Shown: positions 1 to 8,640 of the stretch, piece by piece | Layout of the letters: every line of letters starts with the position of its first letter | How positions within the stretch are numbered: the stretch's first letter is position 1 | Program-made: the position numbers and the translations under genes | The notes under the pieces: model-generated | What the model was told of the DNA's origin: nothing | Seen by the model: the letters and a program-made list of their open reading frames with translations, nothing else | Database searches by the model: none | Assembly (NCBI RefSeq): GCF_029953305.1 | Contig: NZ_JASBAN010000001.1 | Coordinates: forward strand, 1,791,001 to 1,855,000 | Origin: Commensalibacter nepenthis | Lineage (GTDB): Bacteria; Pseudomonadota; Alphaproteobacteria; Acetobacterales; Acetobacteraceae | Reading direction: 5' to 3' | DNA: 64,000 nt

Positions 1-2694
1 TTGTGCAAGGTCTTTTGGACGAACGTAGGTTTGGAATGCTTTTTGAATCTCAGTGGCGGTTGCTTTGTAATAGGCTTCGGCTGCGACATGAGACGTATTC
101 AAAGGTAATCCCAAACTAGTATAGGTTAAATAGCGACTGGCAATGCCATCAATGCTTGCTTCTTGCAAAGGGATACTGCGTAACAAAGAGGCTTTTGCCA
201 GTTGTAATTCGTCATCTGTCACAGGGGCAGTCTGCATCGCAGTCAAATCTTTTAAGGCAGCTTTGCGAGCCAAGGCGACTTTGTTCGGATCAGCACCAAA
301 ACTAATGCTGTATGCTCCTCTGGTTTGAGACCAGCTAAAATCACTATTGACATTATAAACATAGCCTGTTTTGACGCGTAAATCTTTGTAAAAACGCCCT
401 GCAAAACCACCACTTAAAACCTCATTGCCAAGGTTTAATAAATAATGATCGGGGTGATGCACATCCAGTCCGATGCTTTCCACTAAGGCAACACTATTTT
501 GCACAGCGCTTTTATCTGGGACATGTACATCAGAGCTTTTGCTATTGGGACGTGTAGGCATGTTTAAATCAGGTTTTGGTCCTTCGGCTTTCCATTGACC
601 AAAATATTTCTCGACAGTTGCTTTTGCTTGTTCAGGGGTAATGTTACCAGCCACAACAATTGTCGTCAGATCAGGTCTAAAAGATTTTTTATAAAACTCG
701 TTTAAATCTTGTAGGGTCAATTTCATAACTTCTTGAGGGTTTGCTTGGCGCAAACTGAGGTCATTAGGTGGGTTGATGGCTTTGGTAATGGCTCGACTGA
801 AATGATAGCCAGGGGATTGGTATAGTCCAACCAAAGATTGTGAGGTTTGTTGTTTCACAATATCAAAGAATTTTTGATCGAAAGCAGGATTTAACTCATT
901 ATCAGCAAGTAATTGCACACCACGATCAAAATCTGGGGTTAATACAGATAATGAAAAATCACTTCCAGCACTGACATCCGCAGCAATATCATCGACAGCT
1001 TTTCTGAAAGCCAAGCGATCGAGCGTTTTGGTGCCATATTTGAACATATCATCGGTAATACCCGCAATGCCCTCTTTTCCTTTTCCTTCTTGGAGGCTGG
1101 GGTTTTGACGAATTTGCCCGAATATACTGATTGTGTTGCTGACATGGATGGGCTGGACGATTAAACGTATCCCATTGCTGAGCATTATATCACTAGGCGC
1201 AGCACTTTCTTTGGGAATATTGAGTTTTTTAAGAGCAGATTCTGCCCATTCAGGCAGTTTAACGGGTTTGTTTGGCACAGAAGCAAAGGATTCCGCACCC
1301 CCATATCCTTTGTTTGAAATGGGCTTTCCTGAATTTTCAGGGGTTAAAATGGCAGTAATGGCTTCATCAGGATTTAGGATTTGTTTGGCTAGTGTATTAA
1401 CTTGCTCTGGTGTGACGGCTTGATAAGCCGCGACCATTTCATTTGGATCATTTAACCCTTGGAATGCCAATGCTGTTGACCAAGAGCTGGCCAATCCTGT
1501 GATACTATTGGCAGAAAACGCAAGGCTGGCAATTTCTTTACGCTTTGCGGCTTCAACCAACTCAGGGGCAACCCCATGCTCGTGAATATTTTGAAGGATT
1601 TGTTTTACTTCATTTAAAACTGGCTTGTAATCTTGCCCTTTTGGAAACGCCGCAATTGCAACCCCAAAACCAACCTCTCCTTTGGGAACATACTCAAAAT
1701 CCGCCATTAAGGCTTTGCCTTGAGGAACCAACCCATATAAAGCCCCACGCTGGCTGGAAATAACATCACTTAAAATATCTGCTACGGCAAAATTCTGTGA
1801 TTTTTCACCAGGCATACGCCATGCAATTGTAACCAAACTGGTTGGAAAATCGGTAGGATACGTTAAGGTTTGTGCTTTGATGGGTTTTAGAGTGATCGGC
1901 TTGGTTTTTGGAATATCTTTGCGTGGGATAGAGCCAAAATCTTTTTCGACTTGTGCAAGAGCTTGACTAGGATCAACATCCCCAGAAATCACGAGGATGG
2001 CATTATTGGGCGCATAATATGTTTCGTAAAATTTACGTAGCATTGCCACAGTCGTTTTATTAAAAGAGGGACGAGTTCCCAGGGCATCATGTTCATAAGG
2101 CGTGCCATCGAACATAATTTTTTGAAGCTCTGAAACATATTTATAAATAGGATTGGATAAGTCTCTTGAAACTTCTTGTTCAATAGCCCCGCGTTCTTTT
2201 TCCCAATCCGCAGCGTTGAGGCTAAGCCCCCCCATACGTAATGCTTCGATTTTTAACATAATGTTTAAATCTTCAGCAGGGGCAGTATAGTAATATTGGG
2301 TTACATTTTCAGTGGTAAAGGCATTATAACTGCCTCCTAATTGTGCGCCGAGAACAGCAAGTTGGTCTTTGTCTAGCCCTGTGCTGCCACGGAACATCAT
2401 ATGTTCCAAGGCATGTGCGGTGCCAGGAAATCCAGCAGGGGCTTGATTAGAACCAACAAGATAGCTGATTTGAGCCGTTACAACAGGAGCCAGAGGGTCT
2501 TTGACAACGATGACACGCAATCCATTTCTCAGCGTTTTCCGTACAACATCTTGTTTAATCAATACCGAGGATTTTACAGGATGGGTTGCGATATTTTGTG
2601 CAGATGCGTTTTGAGTAAAGGAAATGCCACCCATTAACGGGGTTGATGCTAGTAAAGCAAGAGAAAATGTTGCTGTACCAAATGTAAATTTCAT
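1..2694 (-). CDS. M16 family zinc metallopeptidase (insulinase/pitrilysin-like), 3' end outside window
   Basis: The reading frame stays open from the ATG at 2694 to the window edge, giving 898 codons with no stop, so the C-terminus is missing. Residues 1-32 look like a signal peptide (basic start, hydrophobic core, then NASAQN), so the protein is probably periplasmic. The inverted zinc motif HALEH is at about residues 94-98, and a glutamate-rich segment near 167-174 (KERGAIEQE) supplies the distal zinc-ligand glutamate expected about 76 residues later. The second half, from about residue 480, repeats the M16 fold without a HxxEH motif, as in two-domain M16 peptidases where one half is inactive. 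Family members degrade peptides and misfolded periplasmic proteins; the substrate cannot be told from sequence. The gene stands apart from bfr, with a 428-bp gap upstream. Confidence 0.9.
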   Translation of the reverse strand, partial: MKFTFGTATFSLALLASTPLMGGISFTQNASAQNIATHPVKSSVLIKQDVVRKTLRNGLRVIVVKDPLAPVVTAQISYLVGSNQAPAGFPGTAHALEHMMFRGSTGLDKDQLAVLGAQLGGSYNAFTTENVTQYYYTAPAEDLNIMLKIEALRMGGLSLNAADWEKERGAIEQEVSRDLSNPIYKYVSELQKIMFDGTPYEHDALGTRPSFNKTTVAMLRKFYETYYAPNNAILVISGDVDPSQALAQVEKDFGSIPRKDIPKTKPITLKPIKAQTLTYPTDFPTSLVTIAWRMPGEKSQNFAVADILSDVISSQRGALYGLVPQGKALMADFEYVPKGEVGFGVAIAAFPKGQDYKPVLNEVKQILQNIHEHGVAPELVEAAKRKEIASLAFSANSITGLASSWSTALAFQGLNDPNEMVAAYQAVTPEQVNTLAKQILNPDEAITAILTPENSGKPISNKGYGGAESFASVPNKPVKLPEWAESALKKLNIPKESAAPSDIMLSNGIRLIVQPIHVSNTISIFGQIRQNPSLQEGKGKEGIAGITDDMFKYGTKTLDRLAFRKAVDDIAADVSAGSDFSLSVLTPDFDRGVQLLADNELNPAFDQKFFDIVKQQTSQSLVGLYQSPGYHFSRAITKAINPPNDLSLRQANPQEVMKLTLQDLNEFYKKSFRPDLTTIVVAGNITPEQAKATVEKYFGQWKAEGPKPDLNMPTRPNSKSSDVHVPDKSAVQNSVALVESIGLDVHHPDHYLLNLGNEVLSGGFAGRFYKDLRVKTGYVYNVNSDFSWSQTRGAYSISFGADPNKVALARKAALKDLTAMQTAPVTDDELQLAKASLLRSIPLQEASIDGIASRYLTYTSLGLPLNTSHVAAEAYYKATATEIQKAFQTYVRPKDLAQ

Positions 2695-2818
2695 CGTTAT
2701 TTTTATCCTATTTTATAAAAATGTCCCTTAGCAGGTTAGTAGAAAAAACAGATTTAGTAAAATATATATCGATGAGAATAATGAAAAAATCGGTGTGATG
2801 TTGAAAATATTGACGATT

Positions 2819-3028
2819 TTAATGTCTGATTGGCTGCTTTGAAACCAGTTTGTTAGGCCACAAATATTGCCCAGCACCATCAGTTCTTTGAATTGTCCCA
2901 TCAATACGTTCCCAATCATCCTTTGCATAGGATCCAGTCAGGAAACAAGGTTATTCACAGGTTTTTATCGGTAAGCCACTGGTGAAGATCGCATTGGCAC
3001 TACTAGGGTTTACAAGGGGTAACATCAT
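2819..3028 (-). pseudogene. possible relic of a small secreted protein
   Basis: On the minus strand an ATG at 3028 opens a 25-codon stretch with a secretion-like start (MMLPLVNPSSANA). It ends at an in-frame TAA and continues in the same frame for 43 codons, including KDDWERIDGTIQRTDG, to a TAA at 2819. The two halves read like one short exported protein interrupted by a nonsense codon. I recognise no family. The alternative is chance openness in A+T-rich DNA. Apart from this and the bfr terminator I see nothing in the 2695-3122 gap. Confidence 0.22.
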
Positions 3029-3083
3029 GCAACAAACAAAAAAGCGAAGTATTTTGAATGTCGTATTATTTACCCACTTAAGA

Positions 3084-3115
3084 AAAGATAAAAGGGAGAG
3101 CCCCTTTATATCTTT
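3084..3115 (-). terminator. likely terminator of bfr
   Basis: Just after the bfr stop (reading leftward) the arms AAAGATAAAAGGG and CCCCTTTATATCTTT form a stem with one bulged base and a loop of about 4 nt. On the minus strand it is followed by a T-rich run. Confidence 0.55.
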
Positions 3116-3122
3116 GAGTTCA

Positions 3123-3602
3123 TTACTCGTCTGCGCTGTCAGAATTTAAATTAATGTAATTTTCCAGACCCATACGTTTAATCAGGTCAAATTGTTTGTC
3201 GATAAAGTCGATATGTTCTTCTTCTGCATCAAGGATAGAAAGGAATAAATCACGAGTGACGAAATCACGAACAGATTCACAATAAGCAATCCCTTCACGA
3301 AGGTCTTTGGTTGCTTTTTGTTCCATTGCAAGATCAGATTTCAACATTTCCTCGACGTTTTCACCAATTTGAATGGTGTTTAAACGTTGCATGTTGGGTA
3401 AACCATCTAGCATCAAAATTCTTTCGATAATTTCATCAGCATGTTTCATTTCTTCAATGGATTCGACATATTCTTTTTTCCCTAATTTGGTAACACCCCA
3501 ATGGTTCAATGTGCGAGAATGAAGAAAATATTGATTAATGGCCGTTAATTCATTGGTTAATTGAATATTTAAATATTCGATAACTTTTTTGTCTTTGATC
3601 AT
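3123..3602 (-). CDS. bfr: bacterioferritin
   Basis: Heme-containing ferritin of the bacterioferritin family, which assembles into a 24-subunit shell, oxidises Fe(II) and stores it as a mineral. The 159-residue length is standard. All ferroxidase-site ligands are in place: E18, E51, H54, E94, E127 and H130. M52, the inter-subunit heme ligand, is present too, so this is a heme-type Bfr rather than a plain ferritin. It is divergent from bfd, which encodes the ferredoxin that reduces the stored iron for release, and a Fur-like palindrome lies between them. The functional call is firm. Confidence 0.97.
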   Translation of the reverse strand: MIKDKKVIEYLNIQLTNELTAINQYFLHSRTLNHWGVTKLGKKEYVESIEEMKHADEIIERILMLDGLPNMQRLNTIQIGENVEEMLKSDLAMEQKATKDLREGIAYCESVRDFVTRDLFLSILDAEEEHIDFIDKQFDLIKRMGLENYINLNSDSADE

Positions 3603-3767
3603 TTGGTTTCTCTTAGAATGTTATAATTTATTATATTTTGTTTCTTGAGGATGATGACATCCTTGGGGCTGATCTTACCACTTTTATTGTCATAAGTAAA
3701 AAGCATAAACACTCCTAAAATTGTTTTTTTATATTTTTAATAAAAAACACTGGACAAATTAATTGAG

Positions 3768-3786
3768 AATGGTTATTAATATCATT
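3768..3786. promoter_or_regulatory. Fur/Irr-like palindrome in the bfr-bfd intergenic region
   Basis: The 19-bp A+T-rich site AATGGTTATTAATATCATT matches its own reverse complement at most positions and resembles the AATGATTATCATT core of Fur boxes. It lies 35 bp upstream of the bfd ATG, and bfr diverges on the other side, so it could control one or both iron genes. Imperfect palindromes arise easily in A+T-rich DNA, so this is only suggestive. Confidence 0.4.
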
Positions 3787-3820
3787 ATTAACAACTTTGT
3801 TGTCTTGGGGCATTTTGGCA

Positions 3821-4000
3821 ATGTATATTTGTTCATGTAGAGCTTTAACGGATAAGGATGTTGGTAACGCAATTCGGAGCGGTGCAGATCGCCCCAGTGC
3901 GGTTTATGAATCTTGTGGATGCAAACCTGATTGTGGTCGGTGTGTTAACCGGATTGTTAATATGCTTAAAGAACACAAGGCAGACCCTGTCTTGGCATAG
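3821..4000 (+). CDS. bfd: bacterioferritin-associated [2Fe-2S] ferredoxin
   Basis: A 59-residue protein of the Bfd family. It carries a [2Fe-2S] cluster and passes electrons to bacterioferritin to release stored iron. The cluster cysteines follow the family pattern: CSC near the start (C4, C6) and the pair in GCKPDCGRC further on. I chose the ATG at 3821 because the product then starts MYICSC, like other Bfd proteins; an in-frame TTG at 3797 would add eight residues with no support. It is followed by a clear rho-independent terminator. Confidence 0.93.
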   Translation: MYICSCRALTDKDVGNAIRSGADRPSAVYESCGCKPDCGRCVNRIVNMLKEHKADPVLA

Positions 4001-4030
4001 ATTTGTATATTTTGTTTCTTGAACTTATTC

Positions 4031-4060
4031 AGCTCGTTTGTAATGAACGAGCTTTTTTTT
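4031..4060 (+). terminator. rho-independent terminator after bfd
   Basis: Perfect 8-bp stem AGCTCGTT / AACGAGCT with a 7-nt loop, followed directly by a run of T residues. Confidence 0.85.
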
Positions 4061-4097
4061 GTTTTGTTGACAGCGATTATTGAAAAATCTTTTTACC

Positions 4098-4126
4098 TTG
4101 TTAAGATTTCCTACTATGACTAGAAT
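4098..4126 (+). promoter_or_regulatory. sigma70-type promoter candidate for the 4156 gene
   Basis: TTGTTA (-35 like) and TAGAAT (-10 like, 5 of 6 consensus) are separated by 17 bp and lie about 30 bp before the ATG at 4156. A second TTGACA at 4067-4072 lacks a good partner. Confidence 0.35.
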
Positions 4127-4155
4127 AGCTTAGAAACAGAGGATAGAGTAAGTTT

Positions 4156-4674
4156 ATGGCACAAAATACAGATAATGTATTGGTTCAAATTGATTTTTGG
4201 ATATTGGATACTATTTTTCAACCCATTGCCAATCGTCTTCCAGGTGAAAAGATGAATATACGCCTTGGGATGAATCTGTTGTTGGGTTCAGTTATTTTTT
4301 CTTTTGCATTTTTATTAATGCCATTATTCTTTTTTAATGTTGGATTCTTTAATTCGACCTATAATTTGATGTCTTGTATTATGGTCATCTGTTTTTATAT
4401 GTTTGTCTATCGACATCAAGATATGGTCAGAGAGGGTTTTATGAATCCTTTACGATATCATCTCTTTGGGATCAGGATTATTTCGATTCCATTTACATTA
4501 TATGGTATCTATATTTGGTTATCATCGGGCAGTATGATCGGTCGATTCACCATGTTATATTGTATCAGTAATATTTTATCAGTATGTGGGTTATATTTGA
4601 TTTCTTGTAATATAAATCCACCCAAGAAAAAAGAAGAACATAAAGTCGCTTTTGCTGATAATCCTTTTTCTTAA
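4156..4674 (+). CDS. small integral membrane protein of unknown function
   Basis: A 172-residue protein I do not recognise. Hydrophobic segments at about 37-60, 68-86, 103-122 and 130-150 suggest four membrane helices. The N-terminus (MAQNTDN...) is polar and the C-terminus is a short lysine-rich tail (PPKKKEEH), which favours a cytoplasmic C-terminus. The ATG follows a purine-rich stretch (GAGGATAGAG) and a plausible promoter. It lies between the bfd terminator and a hairpin shared with the converging ccm operon, so it looks like a single-gene unit. No catalytic motif is visible. Confidence 0.75.
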   Translation: MAQNTDNVLVQIDFWILDTIFQPIANRLPGEKMNIRLGMNLLLGSVIFSFAFLLMPLFFFNVGFFNSTYNLMSCIMVICFYMFVYRHQDMVREGFMNPLRYHLFGIRIISIPFTLYGIYIWLSSGSMIGRFTMLYCISNILSVCGLYLISCNINPPKKKEEHKVAFADNPFS

Positions 4675-4683
4675 ACTGTAATA

Positions 4684-4714
4684 ATGCCCTGTTTAGCAAT
4701 AATAATCAGGGCAT
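4684..4714. terminator. hairpin between converging genes
   Basis: An 8-bp inverted repeat, ATGCCCTG / CAGGGCAT, with a 15-nt loop lies between the 4156 gene and the end of ccmI. It could stop transcription from either side, although neither flank has a strong T-run. Confidence 0.45.
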
Positions 4715-4722
4715 CGTTTATA

Positions 4723-5460
4723 TTAGTGATGAGATCTTTCATATTCCGCAATGCGTTGTTCGGCTAATTCTCGCCAAGGGACATTCTTAGGAGCAGTTTC
4801 TAGAGCTTTACGGAATAAATTGACGCTGTCCTTAGAAATTTTTCCTTCTGCTTGGGTTTGGATTTCGGCAATTTGTGCAGCAAGATTGGGATCAAACTGT
4901 TGGTTTAGTGCTTCTTTCCATGCTTGGGCTGCTGCTGATAAATTGCCACGAGAAGCCTCAACTTTACCTAAGAGTAAATATCCTTCTATCCTTTTGGGGT
5001 CGGTTATGGATAAATTGTATAGTTTCACTTTTAATTGCTCGATATAAGGCGCAACTTTTTGGTTCATCTCTTGTTGTTCTGCTAATCTTGGAGCCAAAGG
5101 TGCAGCAGGTAACGAGGGACTAGCATTTATCAAATATAAACCCATTGCTGCCAAAGGAATACAGCATAATCCTAAACCAGTAACAATCACGCTGCTTTTG
5201 GGTGTGATGGATTGAATGGCAGATGATGCAACAGAAGAATCTGTTTTCAATAATCTTCTTTGGATTTCCAGTTGTGCTTGTTTATATTCCGATTCTAGAA
5301 TAAATTCGTTTTTTAAATCGTTTGTCAGCTCTTTTAATTGAGATTGATAAACACGCAAAGCAGATTGCTGCGTACTGATTGTGGCAGGGGTTTTGCATAA
5401 AGCAATCCAACAGGGAACTAAGCAAAGCAGGCTAAAAAGAATAATCACTGTCCATAACAT
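4723..5460 (-). CDS. ccmI: cytochrome c maturation protein CcmI (TPR)
   Basis: The apocytochrome c chaperone of System I cytochrome c maturation; it binds the C-terminal helix of apocytochrome c and delivers it to CcmF/CcmH. The 245-residue protein has an N-terminal membrane helix (about 2-21), a cytoplasmic loop rich in Q, L and E with the usual YQSQLKEL segment, a second helix (about 91-112) and a periplasmic TPR-like region from about 140 onward (LLLGKVEASRGNLSAAAQAW). It is last in the leftward ccm operon and starts 6 bp after the ccmH stop. Confidence 0.9.
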   Translation of the reverse strand: MLWTVIILFSLLCLVPCWIALCKTPATISTQQSALRVYQSQLKELTNDLKNEFILESEYKQAQLEIQRRLLKTDSSVASSAIQSITPKSSVIVTGLGLCCIPLAAMGLYLINASPSLPAAPLAPRLAEQQEMNQKVAPYIEQLKVKLYNLSITDPKRIEGYLLLGKVEASRGNLSAAAQAWKEALNQQFDPNLAAQIAEIQTQAEGKISKDSVNLFRKALETAPKNVPWRELAEQRIAEYERSHH

Positions 5461-5466
5461 CGTTGT

Positions 5467-5928
5467 TTACTCTTTCATTAACTTGGCAAGGCGTTGCCGC
5501 TCTTCTTTACTCAGTTCTGTGGTCACTGTATTTTTGTTTTTACGCAAGGTTACAAAAGCAATCATACATCCTATTCCCAAAGCCAATATAGGCATAAACC
5601 ATAACAGAGCTGTTGTGAACGTAAAGGGTGGTTTGAGGCGGATAAAATTCCCATAATGGTCGACCATCCATTGCATGACTTGTGAATCGGTATCTCCTGC
5701 AACAATGCGTTGTCGGACGACTTTACGTAAATCTTTGGCAAGATCGGCGCTGCTATCTTCGATACTCTCATTTTGGCAAACCAAACATCGTAATTGTGAA
5801 CCCAGATGTTGCGCTCTTTGTTCTTGTTGAGTGTTTTTAAGCATTTCATCTGGGCTATCAATACCAAAGGAAAGATGTGGTGTTGATAGACCAATGCAAA
5901 ATAGAAATAAAATGGTTAAATAACGCAT
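5467..5928 (-). CDS. ccmH: cytochrome c maturation protein CcmH
   Basis: A periplasmic thiol oxidoreductase anchored in the inner membrane, which helps reduce the CXXCH cysteines of apocytochrome c. The 153-residue protein has a signal peptide (about 1-22), the diagnostic LRCLVCQ motif at 47-52 with redox cysteines C48 and C51, and a membrane helix at about 105-127. This is the short CcmH form, with the CcmI function encoded separately next to it. It lies 12 bp downstream of ccmG. Confidence 0.95.
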   Translation of the reverse strand: MRYLTILFLFCIGLSTPHLSFGIDSPDEMLKNTQQEQRAQHLGSQLRCLVCQNESIEDSSADLAKDLRKVVRQRIVAGDTDSQVMQWMVDHYGNFIRLKPPFTFTTALLWFMPILALGIGCMIAFVTLRKNKNTVTTELSKEERQRLAKLMKE

Positions 5929-5940
5929 GGGAACGATGCT

Positions 5941-6486
5941 TTATTGCAAAAGAGATAAAAGAGTTTGAGTAGAAGTAACCGTCAATGGTTTGGGATAATG
6001 CCATTTGATAATGCCACCAGGCATAACAAGGAAACTTTCTGGAACACCCGAAAGCCCCCAATCAATACTGATATTGCCTTCGGGGTCTTGACCGATCCGT
6101 TGATAAGGGTTGCCATTCCGTTGTAAAAAGCCAGAAACCGCATCGGGTTTGTCTTTATACGCAATCCCCCAAATTCCAATATGGCTGGAAAGTTGTTGTA
6201 AAACGCCCATTTCTCTTAAACAAGGAATACACCAAGAGGCAAAAAAATTAATCAAAATAGGTTTGGTTTGTTGTTGTAGCTCTTGCTGATTGAACCCAGT
6301 TGATGGCGGTTGACTGGCTACTGAAAAAGAGGGGATGGGTTTGTTGATTACTGGAATATTAATTTCTCGTGGATCAAAATTACCTTTGCGTAATCCCGAT
6401 AGCATTGAGAAAAAACCTCCACCTGCAACCGCAGCGGTGGCAAAAGGAAGTGACCATAATAAACGACGACGGGTTATCTGTTTCAT
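5941..6486 (-). CDS. ccmG: thioredoxin-like protein CcmG/DsbE
   Basis: A membrane-anchored periplasmic thioredoxin that keeps apocytochrome c or CcmH reduced. The 181-residue protein has a basic N-terminus with three consecutive arginines followed by a hydrophobic anchor (to about residue 30). The thioredoxin fold follows, with active site SWCIPC (C86, C89) and a C-terminal cis-proline segment (SGVPESFLV). It starts one base after the ccmF stop, which indicates translational coupling. Confidence 0.95.
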   Translation of the reverse strand: MKQITRRRLLWSLPFATAAVAGGGFFSMLSGLRKGNFDPREINIPVINKPIPSFSVASQPPSTGFNQQELQQQTKPILINFFASWCIPCLREMGVLQQLSSHIGIWGIAYKDKPDAVSGFLQRNGNPYQRIGQDPEGNISIDWGLSGVPESFLVMPGGIIKWHYPKPLTVTSTQTLLSLLQ

Positions 6487-6487
6487 A

Positions 6488-8476
6488 TCATGCTTCCTTT
6501 ATTTTTTTTCGTTGGGCAGGAGTGCCAATTCTGAAACGTCGGTCAGTTAGCGTAATAAAACCACCCATTGCCATGATGAATCCTCCAAGCCATATCCAAG
6601 GAGCTAAGGGATTATAGTGCAGACGTAGTACGAATAAAGGGGTTGGCTGGGTGCTATTTTTGCTATCGCCAAGAACAGCATATAAATCAGATAGAAAATT
6701 CGTATGAATGGCTACGTCGGTAACGACTTGCTTTTGACGATCAAAATAATGGCGGGCAGGGAACAACCATGTGATGACTTTTCCATTTTTAGATACTCTG
6801 ATGACTGCCTCTGTGGCGATGAAATTCGCTTCTTGTCGATCTGCAATATTGGTTAATGTCCAATCATATCCAGCAAGATGGATCGTGGTATTGATAGGCA
6901 CCTCAACGATTTTTTGTTGGCTGGCAGCCATTCCAACGATACCTAAGACAGTAATAGCAACGCCAATATGAGCAATGTTAGTGGCATAAAAAGCTTGGGG
7001 TAATCCAACCATTCTTTTCATTGAATTGTTCAGAGATGTTTTAAAAAGGGCTATATGCTTGATAAAGTCTGAACATGAACTGAGAATAATCCAGATACTT
7101 AATCCAGTTGCAAGTGAGGGGAAAATTTGATGAAGATAGATAAACGCAATGACGATGGAAATAATGGATAAGCATGCAGCAATACTTAATGTTTTAACTG
7201 TTTGTTGAATATTGCCTTTTTTAAAGGCAATGACAGGACCAATCGCCATGACAAGGAATAAAAAGAGTGCAATGGGAATAAGTGCATTATCAAAAAAAGG
7301 TTTACCAACCGATAAGGTTTGTCCATTAATCAGCTGCACAAAAGGAGGGTAAAGTGTTCCTGTTAATACAACCGCTGCCATAGTGCATAACAGGATATTG
7401 TTCAAAACGATTGAACCTTCACGGGAAAAAAATGTAAAGATTCCTGTAGAGGTCAAAGTCGGGGCACGCCATGCAAAGAGTAATAAAGCCCCACCGCTAA
7501 TCACGCCCAGTAAAAGTAAAATAAAGACCCCTCTGGCTGGATCGGATGCAAAAGCATGCACTGAGTTTAAAATACCAGAACGAACTAAGAACGTGCCACT
7601 TAATGAGAGAGAGAATGTCCCAATAGCCAATAAAATAGTCCAGATTTTAAGGGCTTCTCTTTTTTCCACGACTAAGGCTGAATGTAACAAAGCTGTTCCC
7701 GTCAGCCATGGCAATAAAGAGGCATTTTCGACAGGATCCCAAAACCAATAGCCTCCCCAACCGAGCACATAATAAGACCACCAAGAACCCAAGGCAATTC
7801 CGCATGTGAGTAATGCCCAAGCTAAGACTGTCCAAGGACGAACCCATCGCCCCCATGCGGCATCGACTTTTCCTTCTAATAATGCAGCAACAGCAAAAGC
7901 AAAAGGAACTGCAAACCCAACATAGCCCATATAAAGAATAGGAGGATGAAAGGCTAAACCTGGATCTTGTAACAAAGGATTCATGCCTTGCCCATCTAGA
8001 GGAGCAGGTGATACACGTAAAAAAGGATTAGAAGTCATTAAGCAAAAAAGTTCAAATCCAGCAGCACTTCCCCCCATAATAGCAATTACTTTGGCGCGAA
8101 GAGATAGGGGGAGGTGATGGCTATATGCAGAGACAATGGCTCCAAAGAGTGCAAGAATAAAAGCCCAGAGTAAAATAGACCCTTCGTGATTTCCCCAAAC
8201 CCCTGTAATTTTATAAAGTAAAGGCTTGTCCGCAGCACTATTTTGCAAAATATTCAAAACAGAAAAATCATCTGTGACCGCAGCGGTGATTAAACACGCA
8301 AACGCTAAAGCCAAAGCCAAAAATTGCCCCCACGCCAAGGGTGAAGCCAAAGCCATCAAACGGTTATTTTTTACCTTGGCACCCATCAAAGGAATGATAC
8401 ATTGCGCTCCTGCCAAGCAGCAAGCGAGTGCCAAAGTAAAATGACCAAATTCTGGGCTAAGTATTTTTGAGATCAC
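6488..8476 (-). CDS. ccmF: heme lyase subunit CcmF
   Basis: The large membrane component of the heme ligation complex; it takes heme from CcmE and, with CcmH and CcmI, attaches it to apocytochrome c. The 662-residue protein is highly hydrophobic, with roughly fifteen membrane helices. The tryptophan-rich WWD domain is at about 240-257 (WGGYWFWDPVENASLLPW), and a periplasmic domain follows late in the chain. It is separated from ccmE by an unusually long 164-bp gap, although the other ccm genes are nearly contiguous. Confidence 0.97.
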   Translation of the reverse strand: MISKILSPEFGHFTLALACCLAGAQCIIPLMGAKVKNNRLMALASPLAWGQFLALALAFACLITAAVTDDFSVLNILQNSAADKPLLYKITGVWGNHEGSILLWAFILALFGAIVSAYSHHLPLSLRAKVIAIMGGSAAGFELFCLMTSNPFLRVSPAPLDGQGMNPLLQDPGLAFHPPILYMGYVGFAVPFAFAVAALLEGKVDAAWGRWVRPWTVLAWALLTCGIALGSWWSYYVLGWGGYWFWDPVENASLLPWLTGTALLHSALVVEKREALKIWTILLAIGTFSLSLSGTFLVRSGILNSVHAFASDPARGVFILLLLGVISGGALLLFAWRAPTLTSTGIFTFFSREGSIVLNNILLCTMAAVVLTGTLYPPFVQLINGQTLSVGKPFFDNALIPIALFLFLVMAIGPVIAFKKGNIQQTVKTLSIAACLSIISIVIAFIYLHQIFPSLATGLSIWIILSSCSDFIKHIALFKTSLNNSMKRMVGLPQAFYATNIAHIGVAITVLGIVGMAASQQKIVEVPINTTIHLAGYDWTLTNIADRQEANFIATEAVIRVSKNGKVITWLFPARHYFDRQKQVVTDVAIHTNFLSDLYAVLGDSKNSTQPTPLFVLRLHYNPLAPWIWLGGFIMAMGGFITLTDRRFRIGTPAQRKKIKEA

Positions 8477-8567
8477 AGTATTTGTCCAGAGTGTATTTTA
8501 AAATAATTTTTATTTTATCTTCTCTAACAAAAGCTATTTTAAAAGGGAATAATGAAATTGTGAATAT

Positions 8568-8611
8568 AGTTAAACTTACAGACATTTTGAATTGTTAAAG
8601 TAAGCTTAACT
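8568..8611. repeat. inverted repeat in the ccmE-ccmF gap
   Basis: Arms AGTTAAACTTAC (8568-8579) and GTAAGCTTAACT (8600-8611) pair at 11 of 12 positions around a 20-nt loop. There is no T-run on the minus side, so a processing or attenuation site or a protein-binding palindrome is as likely as a terminator. It is the only marked structure in the 8477-8640 gap. Confidence 0.45.
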
Positions 8612-8640
8612 TTATTGAAAAAATTGGTTCATTTATTTGA

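Noticed and set aside
2728-2928. 66-codon ORF on the minus strand
   Set aside because: It overlaps the better-looking relic in another frame, has no ribosome-binding site, and its tail is a run of hydrophobic residues encoded by A+T-rich DNA.
7383-7751. 122-codon plus-strand ORF inside ccmF
   Set aside because: Antisense to a conserved membrane-protein gene; no start signal and no domain.
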